Source of the DNA: Niabella sp.
GTDB taxonomy: Bacteria; Bacteroidota; Bacteroidia; Chitinophagales; Chitinophagaceae
Assembly (NCBI GenBank): GCA_017744715.1
Contig: JAGIAT010000003.1
Location: 1 to 64,000 of the forward strand
Reading direction: 5' to 3'
Length of the DNA stretch: 64,000 bases
Positions 26,510 to 35,651 of the stretch are shown here, one piece after another. The notes below the pieces were generated by a model. That model did no database searches and was not told the origin of the DNA. It saw only the letters and a list, made by a program, of their open reading frames with translations. Each line of letters opens with the position of its first letter. Positions within the stretch are counted from its first letter, which is position 1. The position numbers and the translations under genes are program-made.

Positions 26510-28360
26510 TTACCAACCCGGGTTTTGAGTCATTTTTAAATTATTGATCATCTCCTTCTCCGGTATGGGCATCAGTACGTCCCTGGCGGAAGCCCGGGTG
26601 AAAGAAAGCACAAAGCCCGCACCGGGTACATCCTGCTGCGCCTGGTTGCCCATATCCTGGTTTACTTTCAGGAAGATGCCCCAGCGCAGCAGGTCGGCCT
26701 TCCGGCACCCCTCCATATTAAACTCCCGCATGCGCTCATCCTGGATAAAAGAGCGGAATGCTGTTTGGGAAGCACGTGCAGCAGCAGGCACTTCCGCATC
26801 CGTAGCCTTGTAAACCGTAGCAACAGCCGCAGCACCGGAACCACCACCACCGGAGATGGTTACCGAAGGGGTGCTGGTATAACTGCCTTCCTTAAAGAAC
26901 CGGACACCCGTGGGATCCCTGTTTAAATTGATTGCCACCACAACCCCTCCCTGAACCACTGCTGTTGCCTCCGCACTGCTTCCGTCGCCCGCCGCAATGG
27001 TTACCGAAGGGGCACTGGTGTAACCGCTTCCGCCATTCGTAACCGCGATGGACTTAACACCGGTAGACCAGGCACGTTTTCGCACCAGGTTCACTGCCGC
27101 AATGGCATCGGCTGTAGGAGCACCGTTTATTTCATTGTCCGCTTCTGCAAACATCAGTAGGATATCCGAATACCTGATGATTGGCATATTGGTGGCAGAC
27201 ACTACGGAGTTCCCTCTTGGAATGGCTTCATATTCGCGCCGCCATTTTGCGGGGAACAAGTACCATTTATCCCTTTCTGTACCCGGCGGGGCACTCATTA
27301 ACTTCTCTCCGTTCACTGCCGAATTCACATACGTAAAATGGGCCACGCTCCACCATTTCCGCAGGTCGCCGTTTTCAAAAGCATTATAAAATTTTGCCGT
27401 AATGTTCATGTAAGCCACCCCGCTGCCGGTAGCAGAACCTGCGGCCGATTGCGGTCCGTTGATATACCCGATATTGGTCCACTCCGAAAAAGCCATGGTT
27501 GCGGGATCAACATTATTGCCATAAAATTCTGCTTCCCATAAATTTTCCCTGGTGTCATATTTGTCCTGCGCCAGTGTAATAAAAATATTGGAATAACTGG
27601 GGTTGAGACTATGCCCGGCCTGCGTGTCATCCATTACTTTTTTAGCCCACATCTTTGCATCCTGGTACTTCGTTATATCCTTCAGCGGTTCGCCAGCCAT
27701 GGTAAGGCAAACCCTTGCCAGCATTCCACGTACTGCAGATTTATTTACAGCACCTGAAAAACCGAGACTTTTAATGTCCCGCACCAATGGCTCGGCAGCC
27801 GTCATATCCGATAGTACCTGGTCGTACACTTCTTTTGCAGATGCCCGGGCCACCGATACTTCCGAAGGCGATTTGGTAGACGCCAGCTTTAACGGCACCC
27901 CACCCCAGTACTGTACCAGTGTAAAGTAATAGTAGCCTCTTAAAAACAGCGTTTCTCCTCTTACGCGGTCTCTTACAGCCTGCGGAATCTCCGGGTTCTT
28001 ATCTAAGTTTTCAAGCAGTACATTGGCCCGGTTAATGCCATCCCACAAAGTGGTCCAAAGCCCCGTCATATAAGGATCAGACGCCGAATAATTAAAATTA
28101 AAAGGACCGTTTAACGTAAGCCGGTTCATATACGCGATATCGGCCTCCCAATCCAGCAGATAATTGGCGTAGCTGCCCCAGAAGCCGCCGTTGCCCACCG
28201 TATTGTATACCCCCGACAGTGCAAAATTCAGCTGCTGCTCCGTCTTATAATAAGTGGTGGTACTTAAAAAATCCGTAGGGCCGGGCTGCAAGAATTTCTT
28301 ACAGCCTCCCAGGCCAACAGCGGAAAGAAATAAGATCAGTAAAAAATATTTCCGGTTCAT
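26510..28360 (-). CDS. SusD/RagB-family glycan-binding lipoprotein (copy 2)
   Basis: A 616-residue lipoprotein (GLGGC, Cys20, followed by KKFLQPGPTDFLS). SusD landmarks are GETLFLRGYYYFTLVQYWGGVPL (about 135-157), MPIIRYSDILLMFAEADNEING (392-413), IQDERMREFNMEGCRKADLLRWG (539-561) and the end DVLMPIPEKEMINN. It starts 18 bp behind SusC2 and so forms the surface lid of that transporter. Residues about 434-520 are an extra domain not normally found in SusD, made of two GSGYTSAPSVTI-like repeats. It is otherwise only distantly similar to SusD1. Confidence 0.95.
   Translation of the reverse strand: MNRKYFLLILFLSAVGLGGCKKFLQPGPTDFLSTTTYYKTEQQLNFALSGVYNTVGNGGFWGSYANYLLDWEADIAYMNRLTLNGPFNFNYSASDPYMTGLWTTLWDGINRANVLLENLDKNPEIPQAVRDRVRGETLFLRGYYYFTLVQYWGGVPLKLASTKSPSEVSVARASAKEVYDQVLSDMTAAEPLVRDIKSLGFSGAVNKSAVRGMLARVCLTMAGEPLKDITKYQDAKMWAKKVMDDTQAGHSLNPSYSNIFITLAQDKYDTRENLWEAEFYGNNVDPATMAFSEWTNIGYINGPQSAAGSATGSGVAYMNITAKFYNAFENGDLRKWWSVAHFTYVNSAVNGEKLMSAPPGTERDKWYLFPAKWRREYEAIPRGNSVVSATNMPIIRYSDILLMFAEADNEINGAPTADAIAAVNLVRKRAWSTGVKSIAVTNGGSGYTSAPSVTIAAGDGSSAEATAVVQGGVVVAINLNRDPTGVRFFKEGSYTSTPSVTISGGGGSGAAAVATVYKATDAEVPAAARASQTAFRSFIQDERMREFNMEGCRKADLLRWGIFLKVNQDMGNQAQQDVPGAGFVLSFTRASARDVLMPIPEKEMINNLKMTQNPGW
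26801..27061 (-). other. Inserted GSGYTSAPSVTI-repeat domain within SusD2
   Basis: Residues about 434-520 of SusD2 carry two copies of a glycine-rich beta motif: GGSGYTSAPSVTIAAGDGSSAEATAVV and, degenerate, EGSYTSTPSVTISGGGGSGAAAVATV. The insertion falls between the helix ending in AVNLVRKRAW and the conserved SQTAFRSFIQDERMREF helix. The same kind of repeat is common in large bacterial surface and phage-tail proteins. Its presence as an insertion in a SusD lid is unusual and may add a binding surface. Confidence 0.75.
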
Positions 28361-28378
28361 TGCTAAAAAATAAGGTGA

Positions 28379-31300
28379 TTAAAAAGTTGCTTTCAAACCA
28401 AACACAATGGTGCGCACATTTGGGTACGCCGAAAAATCATAGCCGGGCATCAACACGTTATCTGCAGTGGATACCTCCGGATCAAGCCCGGAATAATTGG
28501 TCCAGGTAACCAGGTTCTGTGCAGAAAGATCCACTGAAAGATTTTTCAAATAGGCTTTCCGGATGAGCTTGCCGGGAAGTGCATAGGATAAGGATACTGT
28601 TTTTAACCGTAAATACGAGCCGTCCTCTACATTCTTTGAAGAAAAATAGCCGATGAATCCCTGGCCCCGGGTCCGGTAATTTTCATTTGTGGGGTTATCC
28701 GGCGTCCACCGGTTCGCATAACTGGCGTATTGATTGATATTGGCAAAACCATTGCTATTGCCTTCCAGCAGCAGCCGGTTGGCATTGTATAGGTCGTTGC
28801 CATACGACCATTGAAAAAAGACATTCAGGGAAAAGCCCTTGTAAGTTAAATTATTTGAAAAACCGCCGATATGCACCGGCTGCCCGCGCCCGATGATCGT
28901 CATATCGGCCGCATTCACCGTACCATCCCCATTTAAATCCCGGAGTTTGATATCGCCCGGCTGAACGACGTTACGTGCCGTACCATTGGTTGAAACCGTT
29001 TTCTTCAGTACATATACACCCGGGGCGGGGTTATCGAAATCTTCGTACTGGTAATTTCCGTCCCATATATAACCGATCATCATGCCAACCGGTTTACCAA
29101 CTTCCGAAAGAAACAGCGGCTGTCCGAACTGGGAAAGATAAGTAGGTACCCGGCTTAGTGAAGACTGGCCATTGGCAAGCGATAAAATTTTGTTCTTATT
29201 AAAACTGATATTGAAACTGCTTATCCAGTTAAAATCGGTTCTTTTTATGTTGGTCGTATTCAGGGTAAATTCCCAACCGGTATTCCGGAGGCTGCCGATA
29301 TTAACCTGTGCCGAACCAAAGCCGGAACTTTGCGGCAGGTCTGTATTCAGCAGCAGGTTAGATGCCGTGCGCCGGTACCAGTCTATTTCCAGTCCGATCC
29401 GGTTATCCAGTATACCGATTTCATAGCCGATGTCGATCTGTTCGGTTTTTTCCCACTGAAGCAGGGGGTTTCCCAGCGTAGACAAATAGGCTGCCGGTAC
29501 CGGTGCCTGGTTGTTGAACGAATAGCCCTGCCCGGTATTGTTGAGCGACAGCTTTGCATAGGCATCATAATCCCCTACGCGGTTATTTCCATTCTGTCCG
29601 TAGCTGGCCCGCAGTTTGGAGTTGGTCATAAAGGACAGTGCCTTCCGGAAGAAATCTTCCTGGCTCATATTCCAGGCGACGGCTCCACCCGGGAAATAGC
29701 CCCAGGGCTGAAAGAATTTCGAAGATCCGTCGGCTCTGAAATTTACGGTAAGCATGTATTTCGACCGGAAATTATAATCGATCCTTGCCGCATAAGAAAC
29801 CATCGTGTTGATGGTATTATAAATGCTCGGTGATGTAAAGGTGCCGCCCGCCGACTCGTCCAGCCCATCCATACGCTTCACCTCATTGGGAAGCTGGATG
29901 CCGGTAAAGGAAGAGTACATCGTTTTATACTGGTTAACCCCAAACAATGCCATCGCGTTAATGGAATGATCCTGTCCGATCAGCGTTTTATAGTTCAGTG
30001 TGTTTTCGTTAAAAAAACTATTGGAGTTATTGTTACTCATACTGCCCCACACGCCATTTTTGTTGGAAGGATTCAACGGACTTCCCTGCGCTGTTTTGGA
30101 ATTATAAAATTGTTCATTGCGTACATTGGACTGCATCAATCCCGCTGCCGATTTCAACATCAGTTTCGGGGTAATGGCATAGCTTACATAAGCATCCGCC
30201 TGCAGCTGGTTGCGAATGGTGTGCTGGTACTGGTTTTGCAGATCGGTAACCGGGTTGATCCGGAAGTCGCTGCTGTTAACCGCTTGCTGATCGGCATCCT
30301 CGTTCAGCAGGTCTTGTCCTTCAATAGCCGACACCGGCCGGTACATCCAGGCACGGATGAGCGCGGGCGACGTAGCATTGCCGCCGCCGTAAATGGAACG
30401 GATCTGTTGTCCGTATACATCGGTTTGCGTAAGCGCTACATTTGTGCCCACTTTAAATTTTTCCGAAATAACCTGATCCAATGCAAGCCTTCCGGTATAC
30501 CGGTCCATTCCCGTATTAATGATCACACCTTTCTGATTGAAGACCGACCCGGACACCGCGTATCGGGTTTGCTCCGATCCGCCACGGATCCCCAGGTTAT
30601 AATTGCGGTACACCCCCGTCTGTAATACCTGGTCCTGCCAGTTGATACCCTTCACATTTTTGTAATCATCCAGTGTTTTTCCCAGCGCTGTATACGCGGG
30701 TGTATTAAAAGAATTAGGATTCAGCTCCATCTGGTATTTTACAAATTCATAGGGACTCATTACCGGAATCAACGGCGGCTTTAGCTGATAGCCCATGGTA
30801 CCGCCGAGGGTTACCTCCGGTTTACCCTGCCTTCCCTTGCGCGTTTGAATAAGCACCACTCCGTTTGCACCTCTGGAACCATAAATAGAAGTAGACGAAG
30901 CATCTTTCAGGATCGATACAGATGCGATGTCATCCATATTCAGCGTATTGGGGTCGAGGTTTTCAATGGGGAAACCATCTACTACATATAACGGGGTGGT
31001 ACTTTGGGTTAATGAGCCCGCTCCGCGGATCATGATATTCATTCCTCCCCCTGGTTGTCCATCCGTACTGTTTACCTGCACCCCGGCCACCCTGCCGGCC
31101 AGCGCCTGCGCAAATGAAGGAACCGGCGCTTTCTTCATATCTTCCACGTTAACGGTACCTACCGAACCGGTAAGATCCAGTTTACGCACCGAGCCGTAGC
31201 CGATCACCACCACCTGGTCAAGGGAAGCATTAACAGGCACCAGCTGCATGTCGATCGTTGACCGGCCGGCAATGGCAACGGCAACGGGTTCAAAACCCAC

Positions 31301-31534
31301 GTGCGAAAATAACACCGAGTCTGTGGAACCGCCGCCGCTTAGCTGATAGCGGCCTTCGGCATTGGTGGCGGTTAGCGTGGCAGGGTTACCGGCTACCTGA
31401 ACAGTAACACCTTCCAGCGGCCGGTTGTCCGTTTTTGCGCGAACCACGCCTTTGATCGCCTGTCCATGCGCGGAGCAAATCCCCCACATCCATACGCCGA
31501 CGCAGAAAAGCAATTTTACAAACAGAATACGCAT
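28379..31534 (-). CDS. SusC/RagA TonB-dependent outer-membrane transporter (copy 2)
   Basis: A 1,051-residue protein with a signal peptide ending in CSAHGQ. It shows the carboxypeptidase-regulatory-like domain (AIKGVVRAKTDNRPLEGVTVQVAG, about 26-105) and the linker SLDQVVVIGYGSVRKLDLTGSVGTV. The plug carries the SusC signature (TTPLYVVDGFPIENLDPNTLNMDDIASVSILKDASSTSIYGSRGANGVVLIQT), and the barrel ends in NVRTIVFGLKATF. It heads the operon susC2-susD2-DUF5017. The operator module B lies 275 bp upstream of the start codon and is shared with the divergent Gfo/Idh gene. Sequence similarity to SusC1 is at family level only, so the two pairs probably take different substrates or chain lengths. Confidence 0.96.
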   Translation of the reverse strand: MRILFVKLLFCVGVWMWGICSAHGQAIKGVVRAKTDNRPLEGVTVQVAGNPATLTATNAEGRYQLSGGGSTDSVLFSHVGFEPVAVAIAGRSTIDMQLVPVNASLDQVVVIGYGSVRKLDLTGSVGTVNVEDMKKAPVPSFAQALAGRVAGVQVNSTDGQPGGGMNIMIRGAGSLTQSTTPLYVVDGFPIENLDPNTLNMDDIASVSILKDASSTSIYGSRGANGVVLIQTRKGRQGKPEVTLGGTMGYQLKPPLIPVMSPYEFVKYQMELNPNSFNTPAYTALGKTLDDYKNVKGINWQDQVLQTGVYRNYNLGIRGGSEQTRYAVSGSVFNQKGVIINTGMDRYTGRLALDQVISEKFKVGTNVALTQTDVYGQQIRSIYGGGNATSPALIRAWMYRPVSAIEGQDLLNEDADQQAVNSSDFRINPVTDLQNQYQHTIRNQLQADAYVSYAITPKLMLKSAAGLMQSNVRNEQFYNSKTAQGSPLNPSNKNGVWGSMSNNNSNSFFNENTLNYKTLIGQDHSINAMALFGVNQYKTMYSSFTGIQLPNEVKRMDGLDESAGGTFTSPSIYNTINTMVSYAARIDYNFRSKYMLTVNFRADGSSKFFQPWGYFPGGAVAWNMSQEDFFRKALSFMTNSKLRASYGQNGNNRVGDYDAYAKLSLNNTGQGYSFNNQAPVPAAYLSTLGNPLLQWEKTEQIDIGYEIGILDNRIGLEIDWYRRTASNLLLNTDLPQSSGFGSAQVNIGSLRNTGWEFTLNTTNIKRTDFNWISSFNISFNKNKILSLANGQSSLSRVPTYLSQFGQPLFLSEVGKPVGMMIGYIWDGNYQYEDFDNPAPGVYVLKKTVSTNGTARNVVQPGDIKLRDLNGDGTVNAADMTIIGRGQPVHIGGFSNNLTYKGFSLNVFFQWSYGNDLYNANRLLLEGNSNGFANINQYASYANRWTPDNPTNENYRTRGQGFIGYFSSKNVEDGSYLRLKTVSLSYALPGKLIRKAYLKNLSVDLSAQNLVTWTNYSGLDPEVSTADNVLMPGYDFSAYPNVRTIVFGLKATF

Positions 31535-31808
31535 AAATAGAGATTATTTAGAGTTAAAAGCATCGAAATCTCCGGGAAGCAACACCACAGCCAGGGCACA
31601 GGATATACCCGCAGCCAATCCCCTCAAACAGCCTGTTCATTCCGTCATTTTATAACCACGGGCTCCGGCCTGCCGGTACAGGAAGTTATTGGCACTTCCT
31701 TATCCGGTTATCTTAGCGATCCTTATTTCCGCAACCTCAGCGCCGTTATTTTAAGTTCATGTTACCGGGTGTTTCAAAAAAACCAGGTTCCGTGTGTTTT
31801 TTGAGGTA

Positions 31809-31945
31809 GCAACCGTCATTTGCGCTGTTTTAGCGGTTTCACAATTGATATTACACGCAATATAACAGCAAAAATTATAAAAACAACATTTTTATGCGTT
31901 TTATTTGCGGTATTTTTATTTTTTTTACGCAAAAAAACCGAGTAT
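31809..31945. promoter_or_regulatory. Operator module B: four GCG half-site pairs with 11-bp spacing
   Basis: Half-site GC steps lie at 31822 and 31833 (direct), 31857 and 31868 (inverted), 31896 and 31907 (direct), and 31929 and 31940 (inverted, the last as CGA). All four pairs are exactly 11 bp apart, in the same order and orientation as in module A at 24806-24940, and most intervening bases also match. The module lies between divergent susC2 (start 31534) and the Gfo/Idh gene (start 32028), so it could control both. The DeoR-family gene at 33145 is the nearest regulator. Confidence 0.62.
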
Positions 31946-31975
31946 CTTGTAGGCCGTAACGATCCAGTAGTTTTG
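31946..31975 (+). promoter_or_regulatory. Candidate promoter for the Gfo/Idh gene
   Basis: A perfect -7 box TAGTTTTG (31968-31975) is preceded after 18 bp by CTTG (31946-31949) as a -33 element. Transcription would begin near 31982, leaving a leader of about 45 bases before the ATG at 32028. It abuts operator module B, which would let a bound repressor block it. Confidence 0.45.
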
Positions 31976-32027
31976 CCAGGCCATTTTTTAAATAATTTTC
32001 AATTCTTTTATCAATTAAACGCTTTGT

Positions 32028-33032
32028 ATGAACAGGAATCCCTCCAGAAGGAACTTTATTAAAACAACGGGTTTAGCGGGTTTGTATACCGCATTCGGAT
32101 CCGGCTTTACAACGGTTTTTAATGCTCAAACAGCCATGCGCAGGGTGGGTATCATCGGGCTGGATACATCACATGCTACTGAATTTATTAAAGCGTTGAA
32201 TAGCACAAAACAAACCACCACTTATAACGGGTACTATGTTTCCGTTGCCTATCCATATGGCAGCCGGAAAATAGAAAGCAGTTACAGCCGCATTGACCAG
32301 TACACCAAAGAAGCAAAAGAAAACGGGGTTGCCATTGCCGGTTCTATCGACGAATTGTTGCAGCACTGCGATGTAGTACTGCTCGAAACCAACGATGGCT
32401 CCCTGCACCTGGAGCAGGCCACCAAAGTTTTTAAAAGCGGCAAAAAAGTATTTATCGACAAACCGGCCGCAGCCCGGCTTAATGATGTCATCAGCATCTA
32501 CAAACTTGCCCGGCAATACAATACACCGATGTTCTCGGCTTCTTCTTTAAGGTATGTGGCAAAAGCACAGCAGGTGCGTAAGAACGCCTTCGGAAAAGTT
32601 TTGGGTGCCAGTACGTTTAGTCCGGCCAAAATAGAACCTTCCCATACAGACTTGTTCTGGTACGGCATACACGGTGTGGAGCTGCTGTACACCATTATGG
32701 GTACCGGGTGCGTGAGTGTAAGTCAAACGGCTACTGCGGACACAGACGTGGTGGTAGGTACCTGGAACGACGGCAGAATCGGCGTTTTTCGCGGTACGCG
32801 TAATGGCCAACATGATTATGGGGGCATTGTACATGCAGAAAATGCAACCGTGTATGTAGACAGGTACGACGGCTATGTGCCGTTGCTAAAAGAAATCATA
32901 AAATTCTTTGAAACCGGCACCCCGCCCGTGAGTCCTGAAGAGACCCTGGAAATTTACGCTTTTATGGATGCTGCCGCTAAAAGCAAAGCCAACCAGGGCC
33001 GGAGTATGCCATTGCCAAAGACCACGCTGTAG
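32028..33032 (+). CDS. Tat-exported Gfo/Idh/MocA-family oxidoreductase
   Basis: A 334-residue protein with a Tat signal (MNRNPSRRNFIKTTGLAGLY). The mature part starts with the Rossmann motif VGIIGLDTSH (residues 40-49). The family lysine motif appears as VFIDKPAA (Asp144-Lys145-Pro146, in place of EKP), and His215 in GIHGVELLY is the likely catalytic histidine. Family members oxidise or reduce sugars and inositols with NAD(P). The exported ones (for example glucose-fructose oxidoreductase) carry a tightly bound cofactor through Tat. The gene lies between the duplicated operator module and the DeoR regulator, 112 bp ahead of the latter, and probably belongs to the same regulon as susC2. Substrate unknown. 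Confidence 0.9.
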   Translation: MNRNPSRRNFIKTTGLAGLYTAFGSGFTTVFNAQTAMRRVGIIGLDTSHATEFIKALNSTKQTTTYNGYYVSVAYPYGSRKIESSYSRIDQYTKEAKENGVAIAGSIDELLQHCDVVLLETNDGSLHLEQATKVFKSGKKVFIDKPAAARLNDVISIYKLARQYNTPMFSASSLRYVAKAQQVRKNAFGKVLGASTFSPAKIEPSHTDLFWYGIHGVELLYTIMGTGCVSVSQTATADTDVVVGTWNDGRIGVFRGTRNGQHDYGGIVHAENATVYVDRYDGYVPLLKEIIKFFETGTPPVSPEETLEIYAFMDAAAKSKANQGRSMPLPKTTL

Positions 33033-33144
33033 CGCCCGGGCCTTATTTTTCCAATATATACTATATATTTACTATTAAATTAACCTGAACAGTTTTAGAA
33101 ATAGATTGTTAACATGAAAAACCGCTTGAAACTAAATCATTACT

Positions 33145-33894
33145 ATGCGTAAAGACGAACGGCAAAAGTTCATATTAAAGGAAATAAACCTGCACAATAA
33201 AGTGTTGTGTGCAGACCTGAGTTTACAGCTGAAAGTATCCGACGACACCATCCGGCGGGATATTATCGAATTAGCGGAAATCGGGAAAGTGGTAAAAGTG
33301 CATGGCGGGGCCGTTGGGCCCTCCTTTGTATCGCCGTTTAGCGGGCAAAACGAAGTTTATGCCCTGGAATCGAAAAAGATTATTGCGGAAAAGGCGCTGA
33401 GGCTGATCAAGAATAATTCAACCGTGCTCACCGAAGGGGGTACAACCATACTGGAACTGGCCAAAATGATCCCCAAAAACATGAAAGCCACCTTTTTTAC
33501 CATTAGCCCCCAGATTGCCATTACCCTTTCCGAATTTGACAATATTGAGGTGATTACCATTGGCGGACGGTTGCTGAAAAACGCCAACCTGCATGTAGGC
33601 TCCGGAATGATCAACCAGCTTTCAGAAATAAAAGCAGACCTGTGCCTGCTGGGAGCCAATGCTTTTTCTGTAGTGGAAGGCTTAACCGATCTCGACTGGG
33701 AGGTGGTTCAGGCCAAAAAGGCCCTGATCCGCTCTGCTAAAAAAGTGGCGGTTGTTACGATTTCTGAAAAGTTAAATACCATTCAAACCATTAAGATCTG
33801 CGATGTGAACCAGGTCAATTACCTGATCACAGAACTGGATCCCAATGATCCCAGCCTGATCCGGTACCAGGATACCAATCTTACATTGCTATAA
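33145..33894 (+). CDS. DeoR/GlpR-family transcriptional repressor
   Basis: A 249-residue protein. The N-terminal helix-turn-helix has the complete DeoR signature (ERQKFILKEINLHNKVLCADLSLQLKVSDDTIRRDIIELAEIGKVVKVHGGA). The C-terminal DeoR sensor domain (about 75-235) contains the sugar-phosphate site pattern VLTEGGTTILELAKMI, LLGANAFSVVEGLTD and the final VVTISEKL. DeoR proteins are released from DNA by phosphorylated sugars or sugar acids. This gene is the only sugar-type regulator in the window, and GCG half-site pairs 11 bp apart occur at four promoters around it (24.8, 31.8, 40.6 and 42.6 kb). Control of those promoters by this protein is inference. Confidence 0.93.
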   Translation: MRKDERQKFILKEINLHNKVLCADLSLQLKVSDDTIRRDIIELAEIGKVVKVHGGAVGPSFVSPFSGQNEVYALESKKIIAEKALRLIKNNSTVLTEGGTTILELAKMIPKNMKATFFTISPQIAITLSEFDNIEVITIGGRLLKNANLHVGSGMINQLSEIKADLCLLGANAFSVVEGLTDLDWEVVQAKKALIRSAKKVAVVTISEKLNTIQTIKICDVNQVNYLITELDPNDPSLIRYQDTNLTLL

Positions 33895-34210
33895 CGTTTT
33901 TGGAACGGGGTGTTGCCCCGGTAAATTGATCATTAGCCGCAACCCGGGGATCCTATAAGGATTATCACCCGCGCTGGCTTTACCGTTTAACGATACCGCC
34001 TGGCATAAACTGTCCTTTGTCCGCCTGGTGCTTCAACATGCCTGTTCTTATCCTGCTGCCAGCCTTTCATCAAGATCTTTCCCGGGCTCTATCCCCCCTG
34101 AAAGATTTGTAACCGAATTGATAATCCGGCTACGGTGATGAACCCGTGATCCGTCACCGGATATATCCGGCATCGAACATCCCATATCAAATAGCCCCAT
34201 CTGAAAAATA
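33895..34210. other. Convergent intergenic region, no gene seen
   Basis: This is 316 bp between the ends of the DeoR gene and the leftward aminotransferase gene. A short hairpin CGGGG-TGTTG-CCCCG (33906-33920) lies 11 bp past the DeoR stop and may help termination, but no T run follows. A leftward frame entering from inside the aminotransferase (to 34048) has no recognisable sequence. Confidence 0.5.
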
Positions 34211-35551
34211 TTACGCGCCCTTTTTGCTGATGGCCGCCGCATTTTTCTGAATTTTCTGAATGGCCGAAATGATCATGTCCATACCTTCTCTATTGGCAAG
34301 CAACACATTTTGCGGCAGCCAGACGGCTTCCTGGCAAAGCGTTTCATTTTTAGGGCACCGGTTATTTTCCTTAAACCGCTCATAACTTAGCTCAGCGGCG
34401 GGATACATCTTTTTATAGTTCTTTGTTTCAAACGTATTGCCCAGGTTCTCTACCGCATTGAGGGGTGTATACCCGCCCGAACAGGGAACGCCTTCGGCCT
34501 GTAATGCTTTTATGAATTGCGCTTTTGAAAGATCGGCAAAATGCCGCTTATCATACCTGAACGGAAACAGGTGATAGGCCGCCTGGGTTACACCGGCATT
34601 GAGGGTATGCGGTACAATGCCTTTTATCTGCTTCATCTGCTGCCTTAAATAACCGGCGTTCTCGTTCCTGGTGGCCGTTTGCGGTAACAGGCGTTCCATC
34701 TGCACCATCCCTATTGCGGCCTGGTATTCCGTTAACCGCAGCTTGCTGCCCGGACGCGCAGCGGCGGTTCCATATGGCAGGCCGAGGTTGTGATAGGACA
34801 CACAGCGGTCCATAAACGCTTCGTCATCACTTACAATGGCACCGCCTTCCCCTATCGGCAGGTTTTTAGAATTCTGGAAGCTGAAACACCCGGCGTGGCC
34901 AAACGTACCCACCTTCTTATTATTGATCTCCGCCAGCCAGGCCTGGCAGGCATCTTCAATCACCACCAGGTTGTGTTGCTTTGCAATCTGCATAATGCTT
35001 CCCATATCTGCAGGCAGTCCGCAAATATGCACCGGCAATATGGCCCTGGTACGGGGCGTGATTTTTTTCTTTATCGCTTCCGGATCGATCAGGAAGGTAT
35101 CCGGGTTTACATCGGCAAATACCGGCATCGCGCCGGCATTCAATATTGCAGTAAGGGTGGCAATAAACGTATAGGGTGGTAAAATCACCTCATCCCCGCC
35201 GCCGATATCCGATTGCGCTACCGCGGTGATTAACGCATTGGTTCCATTAACGGTGGTCAATGCTCTTTTGGCACCCATCAGCGCGGCCCATTTCTTTTCA
35301 AACAAGGTTACTTTCTCCGCCCGCGACCAAACGCCGCTGCGCAATGCTTCCAAAACAAGCGGTTCATCCGTTTCCCGGTTCCAAATGGGCCACTTGGGCC
35401 AGGGCGCATTCACCAGGGGTGTGCCGCCCAGCACAGCCGGCGTTGAACCGGTGTTGAAAACAGTAGGCAATACGTTGTCAAAGCTAAGTGTTGCACCCAG
35501 CCCTATAACGGCTGATTTTTTTATAAAGCTCCTGCGGCCTTTATTGTTCAT
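34211..35551 (-). CDS. Tat-exported DegT/DnrJ/EryC1/StrS-family aminotransferase (copy B)
   Basis: A 446-residue protein beginning with a Tat signal (MNNKGRRSFIKKSAVIGLGATL). PLP motifs are VNGTNA near 101-106, VIEDACQA with Asp200, and FSFQNSKNLPIGEGGA with the Schiff-base Lys229. The N-terminal region LGGTPLVNAPWPKWPIW...ALRSGVWSR is typical of the AHBA-synthase/StsC branch. It is the last gene of a leftward group containing an enolase-superfamily enzyme, a DHDPS-family enzyme, an SDR-like protein and an NRAMP-fold transporter. The gap to the enolase gene is 100 bp. The likely amino donor and acceptor are unknown; a periplasmic ping-pong exchange between an amino sugar and a keto sugar would need no free cofactor. 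Confidence 0.9.
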   Translation of the reverse strand: MNNKGRRSFIKKSAVIGLGATLSFDNVLPTVFNTGSTPAVLGGTPLVNAPWPKWPIWNRETDEPLVLEALRSGVWSRAEKVTLFEKKWAALMGAKRALTTVNGTNALITAVAQSDIGGGDEVILPPYTFIATLTAILNAGAMPVFADVNPDTFLIDPEAIKKKITPRTRAILPVHICGLPADMGSIMQIAKQHNLVVIEDACQAWLAEINNKKVGTFGHAGCFSFQNSKNLPIGEGGAIVSDDEAFMDRCVSYHNLGLPYGTAAARPGSKLRLTEYQAAIGMVQMERLLPQTATRNENAGYLRQQMKQIKGIVPHTLNAGVTQAAYHLFPFRYDKRHFADLSKAQFIKALQAEGVPCSGGYTPLNAVENLGNTFETKNYKKMYPAAELSYERFKENNRCPKNETLCQEAVWLPQNVLLANREGMDMIISAIQKIQKNAAAISKKGA

Positions 35552-35651
35552 ACTTACAAAATTTAATTATGTTATGATTTTGAAACGTTCTTAAAACGAT
35601 ACCGCACGCTGCTTAAACTGCCTCCTGTTTATGTTAACGCCTGCAGCATAA

